From NCBI RefSeq assembly GCF_012912105.1, contig NZ_QMEA01000001.1, positions 124,001-188,000 on the forward strand: DNA of 64,000 bases. Reading direction: 5' to 3'. Under the pieces are notes generated by a model, which saw only the letters and a list, made by a program, of their open reading frames with translations, did no database searches and was not told the DNA's origin. The first letter of the stretch is position 1; the number at the start of each line of letters is the position of its first letter. Positions 36,509 through 46,395 of the stretch are shown here, in pieces. The translations under genes and the position numbers were made by a program. The DNA is from Brasilonema sp. UFV-L1. Its GTDB lineage: Bacteria > Cyanobacteriota > Cyanobacteriia > Cyanobacteriales > Nostocaceae.

Positions 36509-37753
36509 CTAAAATACATCGGCTGGATCGGCAGAGCGAAGTTTACTTGTAGCAATTGCGCCTGAAACTGCACACATGACTAGAGTCAGAATAAATACTT
36601 GAAGGGCGACACTCGCTTTCATGGTTAAAGGGATTCTTGTGAGTGTGACAAGCAAATTATAGATACCTACTGAGGCGATAAAGCCAGGGACAAATCCCAT
36701 CACACCAAGAATGATCGCTTCTTGAAGTACAACCATCAGCAGTGAACGATCTGAATAACCCATTGCTTTGAGGGTGGCGTATTCTGATAAGTGGTCGCTG
36801 ATATCGGCGTAAAGGACTTGATAAAGGATGATGACTCCAACGACGAAACCTACGATAGTACCAAACTTCAAGATGATCCCTTCTGGCTGTGAAGCATGGA
36901 ATTGTTGTTCTCGTTGAATTAATTCCTCACGAGTGAGTACTGCAACTTCTTTGGGAAGGCGATCGCGCAGCTTTGCTTGTACTGTTTCAATATTTGCTCC
37001 TTTTTCTACAGTCAAAACTCCTATCCTGACTTGTTGCAAGCTATTTTGCCCGTTGCGTTGAGCATAATTCCAGTCACTCATGATGACATTACCTTTATCA
37101 TTCATGGTACTGCCCATATCAAAGAGTCCAACAACGTAAGTGCGGTGATTGTCCATGATTGTTGGTAATTCTTCACGCTTACCAAGCAGTTTTGGAATGT
37201 CTCCAAGAGAAGATTGAGAAAGGCGATCAAATAATACAGCATCTGGAATTGCCAGTTTTGCCAATTGTTGATTAACTTCTGGTATTTTAAGTGTAGAAGG
37301 TTGGGCAAGATTAAAGGCAATGACTCTAACTTCGTTGCCAAAAAGACGTGAGCGTGGACGTTTTTCTTTACTAAGATTAGCTTCTCCAGAAGAAGAGATT
37401 TGATTGGGATTCACCCAATTTGCTCTACCAATATAAACGGGACTAACAGAAGCGACACCTTCTACTGCAGCAGCTTGATAAAGGAAAGCGCGAGGAAAAG
37501 ATATCCTAAATAGTAAACTTGGACTAAATGAGGAGACTAACAACAAATCTCCTGCCAAACTTTCATGAAGTTTGGTTGAACCATCGGTTAGCATTGCCAA
37601 AAGTCCTAGCTGACTAAACATCAGAATATTGGCAAAGCAAACGCCTGTTGTTGCGACAGCAAGGCGAACCTTTTGATGAGACAATTGCGCCCAAGCAAGG
37701 GGAGTCTCGAAGTCAATGTTTTTTAAGAATGATTTGAAATAGGGAAATTTCAT
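36509..37753 (-). CDS. devC: ABC exporter permease, DevC type
   Basis: 414 residues from the ATG at 37753 (MKFPYFKSFL); the upstream TTG is less likely. Topology of the FtsX/MacB class: one N-terminal helix (AVATTGVCFANILMFSQLGLL), a large periplasmic domain (about residues 60-270), and three C-terminal helices (FGTIVGFVVGVIILYQVLY and two more), ending with GAIATSKLRSADPADVF. The family motif EYATLKAMGYSD lies before the last helices. It works with DevA ATPase and DevB adaptor. Confidence 0.9.
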   Translation of the reverse strand: MKFPYFKSFLKNIDFETPLAWAQLSHQKVRLAVATTGVCFANILMFSQLGLLAMLTDGSTKLHESLAGDLLLVSSFSPSLLFRISFPRAFLYQAAAVEGVASVSPVYIGRANWVNPNQISSSGEANLSKEKRPRSRLFGNEVRVIAFNLAQPSTLKIPEVNQQLAKLAIPDAVLFDRLSQSSLGDIPKLLGKREELPTIMDNHRTYVVGLFDMGSTMNDKGNVIMSDWNYAQRNGQNSLQQVRIGVLTVEKGANIETVQAKLRDRLPKEVAVLTREELIQREQQFHASQPEGIILKFGTIVGFVVGVIILYQVLYADISDHLSEYATLKAMGYSDRSLLMVVLQEAIILGVMGFVPGFIASVGIYNLLVTLTRIPLTMKASVALQVFILTLVMCAVSGAIATSKLRSADPADVF

Positions 37754-37774
37754 AATCGAGCAAATAGAGGACAA

Positions 37775-38158
<384 letters not shown>

Positions 38159-39370
38159 TCACTGGGAATTAGTATCAATCTTGACTCTTACTTGCATACC
38201 TGTCAGAGCAGCTACTTTGGGACTATCTTGTGGATCTATGCGGATTTTTACTTCTACTACGCGAGCATTAACATCATTCGTTGGGTTACTTTGGTCTTGA
38301 TTGAGACGGGTTTTGCCGATTTGTAAACCGATTTGGTCAACTTTACCTTTGATTTCGCCCTGAAAGCCGCCGTATTCACTGATTACTGTAGCTTGCTGTT
38401 TTAGACGTACCTTTGTGATATCGGTTTCGTAAACTTCGGCGATCGCATACATTTGATTTGTCCTCCCCAGTTCTGCTATCCCTTGTTGAGTATTGACAAG
38501 TTCTCCAACACGGGTGTTGATTCTCAAGATTTGTCCTGCAATTGGGACTCGCACTTGGGTATTATCCAATTCAGCTTTGCGTTGTTCCACCTGAATGAGG
38601 GCTTGCTCTAATTCAGCTTTGGCTATTTCTACATCAACAGGACGCACCTCCTGTAATCTTTTCAAATTTGCTTGTTCTTTGGTAAGCTGTGCTTGTAGAG
38701 TTGTCTTGGTATTTTCTAACTCAGCTTTGTTGACTTCAAGAGTTGCTGTAGCTTTGTCAAACTCCTCTTGTGTATTATCTAAGTTTGATCGACTGATAGC
38801 TCCTTGTTTTGACAAGGCAAGATTACGCTGGTATTTTAGTTTGGCATTACGGAGGGTTGCTTCAACTTGAGCGATCGCAGCTTCTCTCTGTTTCGTTTCA
38901 GAACGAATACGAGCCTCTAATTCTGTAATCGCAGCACGTTGAGCTGCAATTTCTCCCTGTTTCACGTCTCCTTGTTGAATTTTCAGCAATTGTGCCCGTT
39001 TTATGGCAACATTTGCCTTAGCATCCCTAAGTTGTTGTTCCGCTCTATCTTTTCCTTGTAGAACAGCAATGATTTGATTTGCCTTGACAAACTCACCTTC
39101 CTTCACAAAGATTTGGTTCACTCGGCTGTCTTGAGCATTTGCAACTGAAATCTTGATAACATCTCCCTCTGGGACTAATTTACCAAGAGCAACTACCCGA
39201 GTCACAGAACTGGGATTTGCTGGAGAAGTTTCAGCAGTCTTATTCTGTGCTTGGGTTGTCGCACCACAAGCGGTACACAAGCCCAGAAAACTGAGAATCG
39301 CTGTGTAAGTTACACATAGACGAAGAGCAAAAAATACACCTTGGGTAAATCTATGAGATTGTTGAACCAT
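38159..39370 (-). CDS. devB: Membrane fusion adaptor, DevB/HlyD type
   Basis: 403 residues from the ATG at 39370 (MVQQSHRF). An N-terminal hydrophobic anchor contains LCTACGATTQ, with a possible lipobox-like Cys. Next come a barrel-type segment (VVALGKLVPEGDVIKISVAN), a lipoyl half, a long coiled-coil hairpin (about residues 110-235, rich in Gln, Glu, Lys and Arg), a second lipoyl half (VRVPIAGQILRINTRVGE) and beta-barrel sections. This is the periplasmic adaptor that connects DevAC to a TolC-like outer membrane channel. It is the first gene of devB-devC-devA. Confidence 0.9.
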   Translation of the reverse strand: MVQQSHRFTQGVFFALRLCVTYTAILSFLGLCTACGATTQAQNKTAETSPANPSSVTRVVALGKLVPEGDVIKISVANAQDSRVNQIFVKEGEFVKANQIIAVLQGKDRAEQQLRDAKANVAIKRAQLLKIQQGDVKQGEIAAQRAAITELEARIRSETKQREAAIAQVEATLRNAKLKYQRNLALSKQGAISRSNLDNTQEEFDKATATLEVNKAELENTKTTLQAQLTKEQANLKRLQEVRPVDVEIAKAELEQALIQVEQRKAELDNTQVRVPIAGQILRINTRVGELVNTQQGIAELGRTNQMYAIAEVYETDITKVRLKQQATVISEYGGFQGEIKGKVDQIGLQIGKTRLNQDQSNPTNDVNARVVEVKIRIDPQDSPKVAALTGMQVRVKIDTNSQ

Positions 39371-39570
39371 AATGATAGCGGTTCTCGTTGGATACAAATA
39401 TCATTCAAGTGTCAAAAAACAAATAATATGCTTAGTACTAATTTTGACAATAAATGGAAACCACCAACGTGTTAGACTCAAGATGTATCTGCAAAGTTCC
39501 CACCTGAAAAAGGATAGATTGTAAATTTGTCAAAAGACAAAAGTGATTGTTTCACTTTTGTTTTGGGCTT

Positions 39571-40308
39571 TTAATTTCGGCTGACAAATACAAATCCTCG
39601 AGTCTTACCAGAAGCTGAATCAGTTGTTGCCATAGCCTTCCATAAATCAGCTGTTTTCACCCAAACTGGTGGATATTTGTAACGAGAAACATCCATGATT
39701 AAAAATCTATCTGTTTTCTCGTTATATGCTGCTAAAGGTGAAATATGTCCACCTTTTTCTTGCCCAATTTCTTTACGTAAATAATTCACTAACACAAAAT
39801 TACCTGGCTGTTTCAAATTCTCTGATACCAGTTTTTTAAAATCTTGTTGGTTAGTATCAGCCGCATGGTACACTTTGACTTTCACACCATAAGTACCTAA
39901 TAATTGCCCTATTTGCTCAAGCGTCATACCCATACGAGAAACAACTTCGGGCGCTAACACTTTTCGCGTAGCTTCGTTCTTAAAAAAGTTTTCTTGAGTA
40001 AACACACGGTATGGAGAATACTCAGGTACTTCTGGTGCAGGAATTTGCAAACCATTGAGCACCATAACGATGCTAGCAACTCCACAATAAGCCTGATTAT
40101 TTTGAGTTACAAATTGCATGCTGAGTGGAAAGAAGTCTTCTCTTGATTGACTTTCAACGAATAACTTTTCACCTTCTGGTGAATTGAAAGCAATTAAATT
40201 TTTAGGTAGAGTGAGTGTCTGAGCAAAGACACTTCCAGCAGCAACAACAGTACCTATTATCAAAGTTTTTAAAGGTAATTTGATAGTTTTGAGTAAAATA
40301 TTCTTCAT
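39571..40308 (-). CDS. Phytochelatin-synthase-like cysteine peptidase (glutathione hydrolase type)
   Basis: 245 residues of the short prokaryotic phytochelatin synthase family. The catalytic triad is visible: Cys75 in QAYCGVAS, His188 in GGHISPLAAY and Asp206 in FLIMDVSRY. A hydrophobic N-terminus ending in SVFAQ (about residues 12-30) suggests export. The Nostoc homologue mainly cleaves glycine from glutathione and makes little phytochelatin; the same is inferred here. The plant-type C-terminal regulatory domain is absent. It is monocistronic between devB and the ABC ATPase gene. Confidence 0.9.
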   Translation of the reverse strand: MKNILLKTIKLPLKTLIIGTVVAAGSVFAQTLTLPKNLIAFNSPEGEKLFVESQSREDFFPLSMQFVTQNNQAYCGVASIVMVLNGLQIPAPEVPEYSPYRVFTQENFFKNEATRKVLAPEVVSRMGMTLEQIGQLLGTYGVKVKVYHAADTNQQDFKKLVSENLKQPGNFVLVNYLRKEIGQEKGGHISPLAAYNEKTDRFLIMDVSRYKYPPVWVKTADLWKAMATTDSASGKTRGFVFVSRN

Positions 40309-40344
40309 AGTTATCTGTTTTGAAAAAATCCATAATAGAATACT

Positions 40345-40488
40345 CTACCAAAACAAGTCATCCATTGGATAAGGAGAAACGAAAACTACAGATGATGATT
40401 CAGCTAAACCCTTAGCTTTGGAAAACTCGCTGACAAGTTCTTTAACATCACGTAATTCGCCCTCAACCAAAGAGTTTAATTGGCGCAT
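40345..40488 (-). CDS. Short open frame after the ABC ATPase, possible remnant
   Basis: From an ATG at 40488 the frame gives 47 residues (MRQLNSLVEGELRDVKELVS to a VFVSPYPMDDLFW end), and it stays open upstream without a start (QLVGIISASQ). The amphipathic Glu/Lys pattern looks protein-like. It may be the tail of a lost gene that once followed the ATPase. No family recognised. Confidence 0.3.
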   Translation of the reverse strand: MRQLNSLVEGELRDVKELVSEFSKAKGLAESSSVVFVSPYPMDDLFW

Positions 40489-40536
40489 TTGGGAAGCCGA
40501 AATTATGCCGACAAGTTGGGCGATAGCCTAACCTGT

Positions 40537-41286
40537 TCATAAGACTGGTTTCAGACATTGCAGAAATGCGATCGCCTCTGGGTGTTGAGAACGTAAAAAT
40601 TCTTCTGGTGTACCCAACACAACTAGTTCTCCTCCACGCATTAACCCAATTCTCGATGCTAATATAAATGCTTCTTGGATATCGTGCGTGACAAACACAA
40701 CTGTCTTACCTAGTTCCTGCTGTAACCGTTTAAATTCTTGTTGCAGTTCTAACCGCGTAATGGGATCGAGTGCGCCAAAAGGTTCATCCATCAACAATAC
40801 TGGCGGATCTGCGGCTAAAGCCCTAGCTACACCAACTCGTTGTCTTTGTCCTCCGGAAAGTTCATGTGGATATCTTTGAGCAAATTTATCTGGTTCTAAA
40901 CCAACTAAATTCAACAATTCACAGACTCTTATTTTAATTTGTTTGGGTTTCCATTTTTCTAAAGATGGAACTAAACCCACATTGCTTTCGACTGTAAAAT
41001 GAGGAAATAAACCTGTTTCTTGAATAACATAACCAATCTTGCGTCTGAGTTTAATTTCATCCCATTGAGTTGTAGGAATACCATCAAATAGAACTTCGCC
41101 TTGTGTGGGTAAAAATAGGCGATTGATTAATTTCATTGTCGTAGTTTTGCCACTACCACTACGTCCTAGTAGTATAAGTGCTTCTCCTTGATGAATAGTG
41201 AAATTGAGGTTTGATACCAAGGGGCGATTGTCTCGGCTAAAGGTGACGTTGTGAAATTCGACAGCGATTTGGTTATCCTTTGGCAT
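40537..41286 (-). CDS. ABC transporter ATPase, OpuCA/ProV-like
   Basis: 249 residues: Walker A GRSGSGKTT (about 37-45), Q loop YVIQETGLFPHFTV, signature LSGGQRQRVGVARAL, Walker B LLMDEPFGALDP, and the switch His in FVTHDIQEAF. The YVIQETGLFPH and EPFGALDP blocks fit the osmoprotectant (glycine betaine/choline) group. No permease or binding-protein gene is next to it, so its partners must lie elsewhere or are lost. Regulatory CBS domains are absent. Confidence 0.83.
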   Translation of the reverse strand: MPKDNQIAVEFHNVTFSRDNRPLVSNLNFTIHQGEALILLGRSGSGKTTTMKLINRLFLPTQGEVLFDGIPTTQWDEIKLRRKIGYVIQETGLFPHFTVESNVGLVPSLEKWKPKQIKIRVCELLNLVGLEPDKFAQRYPHELSGGQRQRVGVARALAADPPVLLMDEPFGALDPITRLELQQEFKRLQQELGKTVVFVTHDIQEAFILASRIGLMRGGELVVLGTPEEFLRSQHPEAIAFLQCLKPVL

Positions 41287-41652
41287 GACTAACTTGCAAG
41301 CTGATTTCTTGTTATTATTTTCTCATTTTATTAATATGTGTTAGCAATATATCATGATCCCAAAGAGAGTGATTATCATTTGCATAAAAGACATGTATGT
41401 GTTGTCGTCACAGCATTGCCTTATTCCTACAAAGAAGACGGCAGTTCTGCTTAATTGAGAATTTCTATTATCTGTGAAAAAATGCGTATTTTTCTATATA
41501 CGTTTTGTATATTTTATTTATGTATTAGTCAAAAAATAATGCGTAAGTCATAAAATATTAAATATCTAAGATATTACTTACTTGAGTGTAAGAACTGCAA
41601 AATGTCAGGACCAACTCAAGTTATTTGTCGTGACTTTAGGAGATTATAAATA
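41287..41652. other. Divergent spacer between the ABC ATPase and sodC
   Basis: 366 bp, AT-rich. It should contain both promoters. A strong AGGAG site precedes sodC. No gene or repeat recognised. Confidence 0.5.
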
Positions 41653-42252
41653 ATGAAGTTTTCTCTACAAAAATCTTTGTTTATTTTTGGAGTTACTCTT
41701 TGCTTGGCGCTGGCTTGCGGATTTGCATTGTGGGAACCGAGTATGGCGCAGAGTCAGTTAAAAACACAAGTTGAGGTTACGGGTACAAATATTGCTGGTA
41801 CTCTAACCTTGATAGAGCAAAACAATGGGGTGGTGCGAATTTCGGGTGAGATTCAAGGTGATCCAGCAACGTTAACTCCCGGTGAACACGGATTGCACAT
41901 TCATGGTGTGGGTGTGTGCGAACCCAATGCCCAGCCTGCTTTTACCACTGCTGGTGGACATTTTGACCCAGGTCCAGCTCCGTTTGCTTCAGAACTTCCC
42001 GTAGAAGCGAACCATCCGTTTCATATGGGTGACTTACCAAACCTTGTGGTGGATGAGCATGGATACGCAAGGTACAATGTCCTAACTAGTCGAGTCACCC
42101 TGAGTGAGAGTGCTGTGAGCGTGTTTGACGAAAATGGTAGTGCAATCATCATTCACCAGTTACAAGACTTGCAAAAAGAAGGCGGGACGGGATCAGAAGC
42201 AGGCGGACCACGGTTAGCTTGTGGAGTCATCACTCGTAATCATGAAGCTTAA
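41653..42252 (+). CDS. sodC: Cu/Zn superoxide dismutase
   Basis: 199 residues. A signal peptide (about 1-32, ending PSMAQS) sends it to the periplasm or thylakoid lumen. Copper ligands are in GLHIHGVGVC, the bridging and zinc His region is GGHFDPG and NHPFHMGD, and the zinc Asp lies in the LVVDEHGYA region. The disulfide cysteines are CEPN and the C-terminal LACGVI, with the active-site Arg in GPRLACG. The last copper His is expected in SAIIIHQLQD. Cu/Zn SODs are uncommon in cyanobacteria, which rely mostly on Fe/Mn/Ni enzymes. Confidence 0.9.
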   Translation: MKFSLQKSLFIFGVTLCLALACGFALWEPSMAQSQLKTQVEVTGTNIAGTLTLIEQNNGVVRISGEIQGDPATLTPGEHGLHIHGVGVCEPNAQPAFTTAGGHFDPGPAPFASELPVEANHPFHMGDLPNLVVDEHGYARYNVLTSRVTLSESAVSVFDENGSAIIIHQLQDLQKEGGTGSEAGGPRLACGVITRNHEA

Positions 42253-42259
42253 AGAATAA

Positions 42260-44242
42260 CTACGCAATCAACAACCTAGCCTTATCCGCTTGCTCTTGCA
42301 CAGTTTCCTTAAGCCATTCACTGATAGATTTACCCAGTTTGACAGCGACTGTTTGATCAACAGTCAAAGTCTGTTGGATTTTTTGCTGCAATTCTGGTTT
42401 TTTCTGACGGGCTAATTCATCAATTCTTTTATCAGAAACGAAGGCACGTATCCAACCAGGAATATCTGTATCCTTAACTATAGATTCACCAAGAAAGTAA
42501 GCTAATATCCCAACAATTGGGGCAATGATTCCAGCAAAAAGTAAGATATGGAATAATCCTGCTAACACAACACCTACAATTAAAGCAACAAGGTGTCCAA
42601 CAAATATAGAAAGTCCGCTGAAATCATCAAAAGATATAGATGTAGGAACCTTCTGTGTGTGGTCACCTAAGTCAATTGTTTTGCTGACAAATGTGCCTAG
42701 TGGTAAACCATACTTCCTACAGATTGAATCTGTTTTTTCTCTGACTTCATTTTGAATTTTTGACAACCACTCAACTAAACAGGTTGTCATTTTGTTGTTA
42801 GCATCATTACCTGTAAGCCAAGCTTTCGCTTGCTGCTCTATTTCTGACTCAAGAGATGAGAGCGTGATAATATCTCTGTTACGCCAAGATTGCACACTTG
42901 GCTTTATAACTTTGTCTACCAAATCATTTGCCAGTTCCTCTGCTAATTTTTCCCAGAATGCGGGTATGTTATTTCCAACAATACCTGTCAGTTCTCGGTC
43001 AAGAAATTGGCTAATTTCTTCCAGAAATCCTTCTGTGCGAATATACACCCGTCCCCAACGTGCCAATCCTCTAGCAATACAAAGTTCAGGTTCTCCATCT
43101 CGCTTGCAAGGTAAATCAGGAAATATTTCTTGGCATATTTCCAGAACAAACCACATTTTAGAAGCACTACCTGTGAGGAGAATTGCACTCGGTTGAATGC
43201 TTATTTGTTCTAACTTTTGTTTGACTGTTTGCAACTGTTCACGGAAAGCATCACGCCAACTTTTATTGCCAAGTTCTGGCAGAGGTTGACTCAGGATTGC
43301 GTTCATCACTTTGCCATTAACCAAGGGCAAAAATTTGAATCTTCTTTGAATATCCTCAATCCCGACATTAACGATGTTTTCTTCGTAAGAATCTTGATAG
43401 GTAAAATACTCTTCTTTTGCTTTACGACATCGAAGTTCACAGCGATTTTTGTACAACGGATTTTGCTCAAAAACTTTTTCAAGCTGCGAGATTTCTTCTA
43501 ACTGCAAAATCTCTTCATCTCTGAGAAGTTCTCCGAGTCGTAAAATTTCTTCGCGTCCTTCTCTATATTGTCTCTGATATTCCAAGGTTTTCTGAAGAAT
43601 TTGTTTTTCAATCAGGGATGCACCTAAGTCATGTCCAAAATCGATTGGGGTATCAGACATACCCTTGACGAGAGTGTAGTCTGTGGTGGACGAACCAATA
43701 TCGATAACCAATACTGATTTTTGTAATTCTTCTATGGTGAATATGCCACTTTCTTTAGCATGCATTAAAGCAGCACGTGACTCTTTGACTACAGTTACGT
43801 TTGGCAAGCAATCTTCAGAAAGGAGTTGTTTATAACTCTCGATTTCTTCTTGCCACCATCCTGATGGACAACCTATGAAAAAGTCATTGTTATCTGTTGA
43901 TTGAATTTGTTTAGTCTCAAGCAAATGCTTATAAATAGCATTGACAAATTCTTTCAGATTTTTTCTGTATATTATATCATTAAATTGCCGAGATTTCAAC
44001 GCAATTTCAAAGATTGTTGCATCCGGCATTTGACACGCCATTTCCCCAATGAAAATTCCTTTTTTGGGATGATGGGCGATCGCGGTGATTTGGCTTTTCC
44101 TATTATTAATGAGTAGACTTTGAGGAGTCGTTTCTGGATTATCTGCTCGCACCCATGTTAAAGCCGTTTCTCCGTGTCCCAAATCAAATCCGATGATTTT
44201 GATATTGTGATAATCATGCATGAGTAATTCTGTCTGCTCCAT
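42260..44242 (-). CDS. Hsp70/actin-like ATPase with C-terminal membrane segment
   Basis: 660 residues. ASKHA nucleotide-binding motifs: IGFDLGHGETALTWV (phosphate 1), VLVIDIGSSTTDYTLV (phosphate 2) and AILLTGSASKMWFV (adenosine). A charged, coiled-coil insertion (about 230-290, YQRQYREGREEILRLGELL) breaks the ATPase domain. Instead of the usual substrate-binding domain there is a helical region and then a hydrophobic hairpin (about 555-600, LVALIVGVVLAGLFHILLF), followed by a charged tail. It is therefore a membrane-attached divergent Hsp70. The gene upstream, 71 bp away from stop to start, looks like a GrpE-type partner. Confidence 0.7.
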   Translation of the reverse strand: MEQTELLMHDYHNIKIIGFDLGHGETALTWVRADNPETTPQSLLINNRKSQITAIAHHPKKGIFIGEMACQMPDATIFEIALKSRQFNDIIYRKNLKEFVNAIYKHLLETKQIQSTDNNDFFIGCPSGWWQEEIESYKQLLSEDCLPNVTVVKESRAALMHAKESGIFTIEELQKSVLVIDIGSSTTDYTLVKGMSDTPIDFGHDLGASLIEKQILQKTLEYQRQYREGREEILRLGELLRDEEILQLEEISQLEKVFEQNPLYKNRCELRCRKAKEEYFTYQDSYEENIVNVGIEDIQRRFKFLPLVNGKVMNAILSQPLPELGNKSWRDAFREQLQTVKQKLEQISIQPSAILLTGSASKMWFVLEICQEIFPDLPCKRDGEPELCIARGLARWGRVYIRTEGFLEEISQFLDRELTGIVGNNIPAFWEKLAEELANDLVDKVIKPSVQSWRNRDIITLSSLESEIEQQAKAWLTGNDANNKMTTCLVEWLSKIQNEVREKTDSICRKYGLPLGTFVSKTIDLGDHTQKVPTSISFDDFSGLSIFVGHLVALIVGVVLAGLFHILLFAGIIAPIVGILAYFLGESIVKDTDIPGWIRAFVSDKRIDELARQKKPELQQKIQQTLTVDQTVAVKLGKSISEWLKETVQEQADKARLLIA

Positions 44243-44313
44243 AAAATTTATAGTATCTACTTGTTCTCACGCTCTGCGTGGGAACGAGAGTAAAATGATG
44301 AATATTGAACGCC

Positions 44314-45357
44314 CTACGATGCTGAAGATGATGCAGGCTCAATGACGCTACCTGGTAAAAGTACTTGGTCGTCTTTTACAAAGGCGTGTTTTAAGGTAAT
44401 GTAATCTATCATTTGTGGATCAAGACTCGGCTCAAAGTAGAACATTGACCAAGCTTCCATATCCGCATCTTGTTCTTGTGTAGGTTGATAAACTCGTGTT
44501 TCTATTCCGTAGCGTCTCAAAATTGTCGCAGCTTGTTCAATACGTCTACGCACTGCAGTTGGAAGTTGATTTTGTTCATCCAGTGCATCCGCCATCAAGT
44601 CTTGTAAATACTCTAACAAGTCCAGATAGTTCTCCAAACCGGGTTTGAATGCTTTCTCTTCCGTTCCCCCATATGCAGCAATAGTTAAATCGATTGTTTG
44701 AAAAGCTTGGTAGAGATGCTCAAGTAGTTTATCAATATCTACACCTATTTTCAACTTATTTTTAGGAGGTGTCGTCTGCGAGACAAGACTTGTGTTCTCA
44801 GACAACTTCGTTTGCTGAACTAAAATTCCAATCACGCTTCCAGTAATTGCTCCTATCAACCCCCAGGAATAACCACCAGCCAACGTTCCTGTTATACCGC
44901 CAGCAACTAGGCTACTCACAACCTCGCGATTTTGCTGTATTTGTTGTAATAATCCTTGCTTGTAATAATCAAGCGATGTCAATGCTTTCAGATTATTTTC
45001 TATCTGAACCATTGTGTTAAATGGTGATAAAGTGTTAGAAGCTAACTCAGTTAAACCTAGCTGGTTTTCAGATTGGAAATTGGCACTGTTGTTAGATTTC
45101 TCTAGAGTATTTGCGGTTGAATCTTGCAGTTTGACTAAAATTAAAACGCTTGTGTATTGATTGAGCGCCTTTAACATGACTATCGCCAGGCGTGCCTGTG
45201 GTGGAGTCAATCCTTGAATGTAATCACCACTGTAGTCTGAAAGCTGATTAATCTCTTCTTGAACTATCTTAACGACTTGCTCTGTTGTTTCTGCACGTTC
45301 TAATTGAGATTGTAGCTTTTCTTTTATTTCTTTGTAATACGATATAAGCGTTTTCAT
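44314..45357 (-). CDS. Coiled-coil membrane protein with GrpE-like C-terminus
   Basis: 347 residues from the ATG at 45357 (MKTLISYYKEIKEKLQSQ). The N-terminal helices are charged. In the middle is a glycine-rich hydrophobic segment (about residues 150-180, GTLAGGYSWGLIGAITGSVI), probably membrane-embedded. The C-terminal part (FEPSLDPQMIDYITLKHAFV and LLPGSVIEPA) resembles the small beta domain of GrpE nucleotide-exchange factors. It is the first gene of a two-gene operon with the Hsp70-like ATPase. The GrpE link is by resemblance only. Confidence 0.5.
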   Translation of the reverse strand: MKTLISYYKEIKEKLQSQLERAETTEQVVKIVQEEINQLSDYSGDYIQGLTPPQARLAIVMLKALNQYTSVLILVKLQDSTANTLEKSNNSANFQSENQLGLTELASNTLSPFNTMVQIENNLKALTSLDYYKQGLLQQIQQNREVVSSLVAGGITGTLAGGYSWGLIGAITGSVIGILVQQTKLSENTSLVSQTTPPKNKLKIGVDIDKLLEHLYQAFQTIDLTIAAYGGTEEKAFKPGLENYLDLLEYLQDLMADALDEQNQLPTAVRRRIEQAATILRRYGIETRVYQPTQEQDADMEAWSMFYFEPSLDPQMIDYITLKHAFVKDDQVLLPGSVIEPASSSAS

Positions 45358-45639
45358 AATAGAATTCAAGATAAGAAAATTCAAGGCATCCATCTCTATG
45401 GTATCCTTGCTATCTCAGAAGTCTATCTCTAGATTGGTTGGGTTTGCATACCTTTAAAGTCGTATTTTTAAGTATGTATTCCTTATGTTAAGTAAAATAC
45501 AAATAATTTCCCATAATTAACTATGACTGAGCAATGCACTGCTTTGGTACATTCCTCTGGAACAGATTACCAAAACTGTTAGGTAAATAAAGCGGCGTGC
45601 TACTCACTTATATCAAATCCGGTTAATCACTTATTATTC

Positions 45640-45748
45640 GTCATTGCGAGTGGAACGAAGTGAAACGAAGCAATCGCAACGGTTTAAGATTGCTTCACTC
45701 CGCTATCGCTGCGTATGCGCTATGCGCACGCTACGCTAACGCAATGAC
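45640..45748. repeat. Dispersed repeat, GTCATTGCGAG type
   Basis: Starts GTCATTGCGAGTGGAACG and ends GCTAACGCAATGAC, so its ends are roughly inverted. The GAAGCAATCGC and GATTGCTTC arms form another inverted pair inside. A very common element in cyanobacterial genomes. The remainder of the 45394-45770 gap is featureless. Confidence 0.75.
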
Positions 45749-45770
45749 AATTATTCAAACGGACTTGATA

Positions 45771-46349
45771 TTACTGCCAAATCTCAGTTAAGTCCAAAGT
45801 AAATCCTAGTAGCACATCCTCTCCTGAGAGGATGCTGGGATTGTCTAATACTTCCACATCTTGCTCTTGCCTGTATACTTCCACTTTTCGGTTTTTACGA
45901 TCAATTAACCACCCCAAAGAAGCTCCATTTTCTATGTATTCCCTCATCTTTGCCCGTAACTTTTCTATACTGTCGGACGGTGAACGCAGTTCTACAACAA
46001 AGTCTGGGCATATGGGAGCGAAACCTTCTCGTTGTTGGGGTGTGAGTGCTTCCCATCGTTCTAATTTCACCCAAGACGCATCTGGAGAACGATCAGCACC
46101 ATTGGGGAGATGAAATCCGGTGGATGAGTCAAATACTACCCCTAACTTGGTTTGACGATTCCAAAGCCAAAGTTGTCCTTCAATGTCTATGTTTCGTTTT
46201 CCAGCCTCACTTCCAGTGGGGGGCATAACAATTAATTCTCCAGTCGCAGTTCTTTCTAGCCTTAAATCACGATTCACGGCGGCGAGTTCCTTGAACTGTT
46301 CATGACTGACTTTGAATGTTTCAGGAATGACGATGGTGGGGTTAACCAT
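45771..46349 (-). CDS. Uma2-family (DUF820) putative endonuclease
   Basis: 192 residues. Conserved Uma2 features: MPPTGSEAGKRNIDIEGQLW, GFHLPNGADRSPDASWV, CPDFVVELRSPSD (core acidic segment) and KMREYIENGASLGWLIDRKNRKVEVY with the Lys. This is the PD-(D/E)xK-like fold. It differs from the Uma2 copy at 18043 in lacking the coiled-coil tail. It is a lone gene upstream of which (on the minus strand) lies the PIN toxin pair. Confidence 0.83.
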   Translation of the reverse strand: MVNPTIVIPETFKVSHEQFKELAAVNRDLRLERTATGELIVMPPTGSEAGKRNIDIEGQLWLWNRQTKLGVVFDSSTGFHLPNGADRSPDASWVKLERWEALTPQQREGFAPICPDFVVELRSPSDSIEKLRAKMREYIENGASLGWLIDRKNRKVEVYRQEQDVEVLDNPSILSGEDVLLGFTLDLTEIWQ

Positions 46350-46395
46350 ACGCTAAAGTCTCGTTAATATCTTAGACTGCTAGGGGATATCTTTG

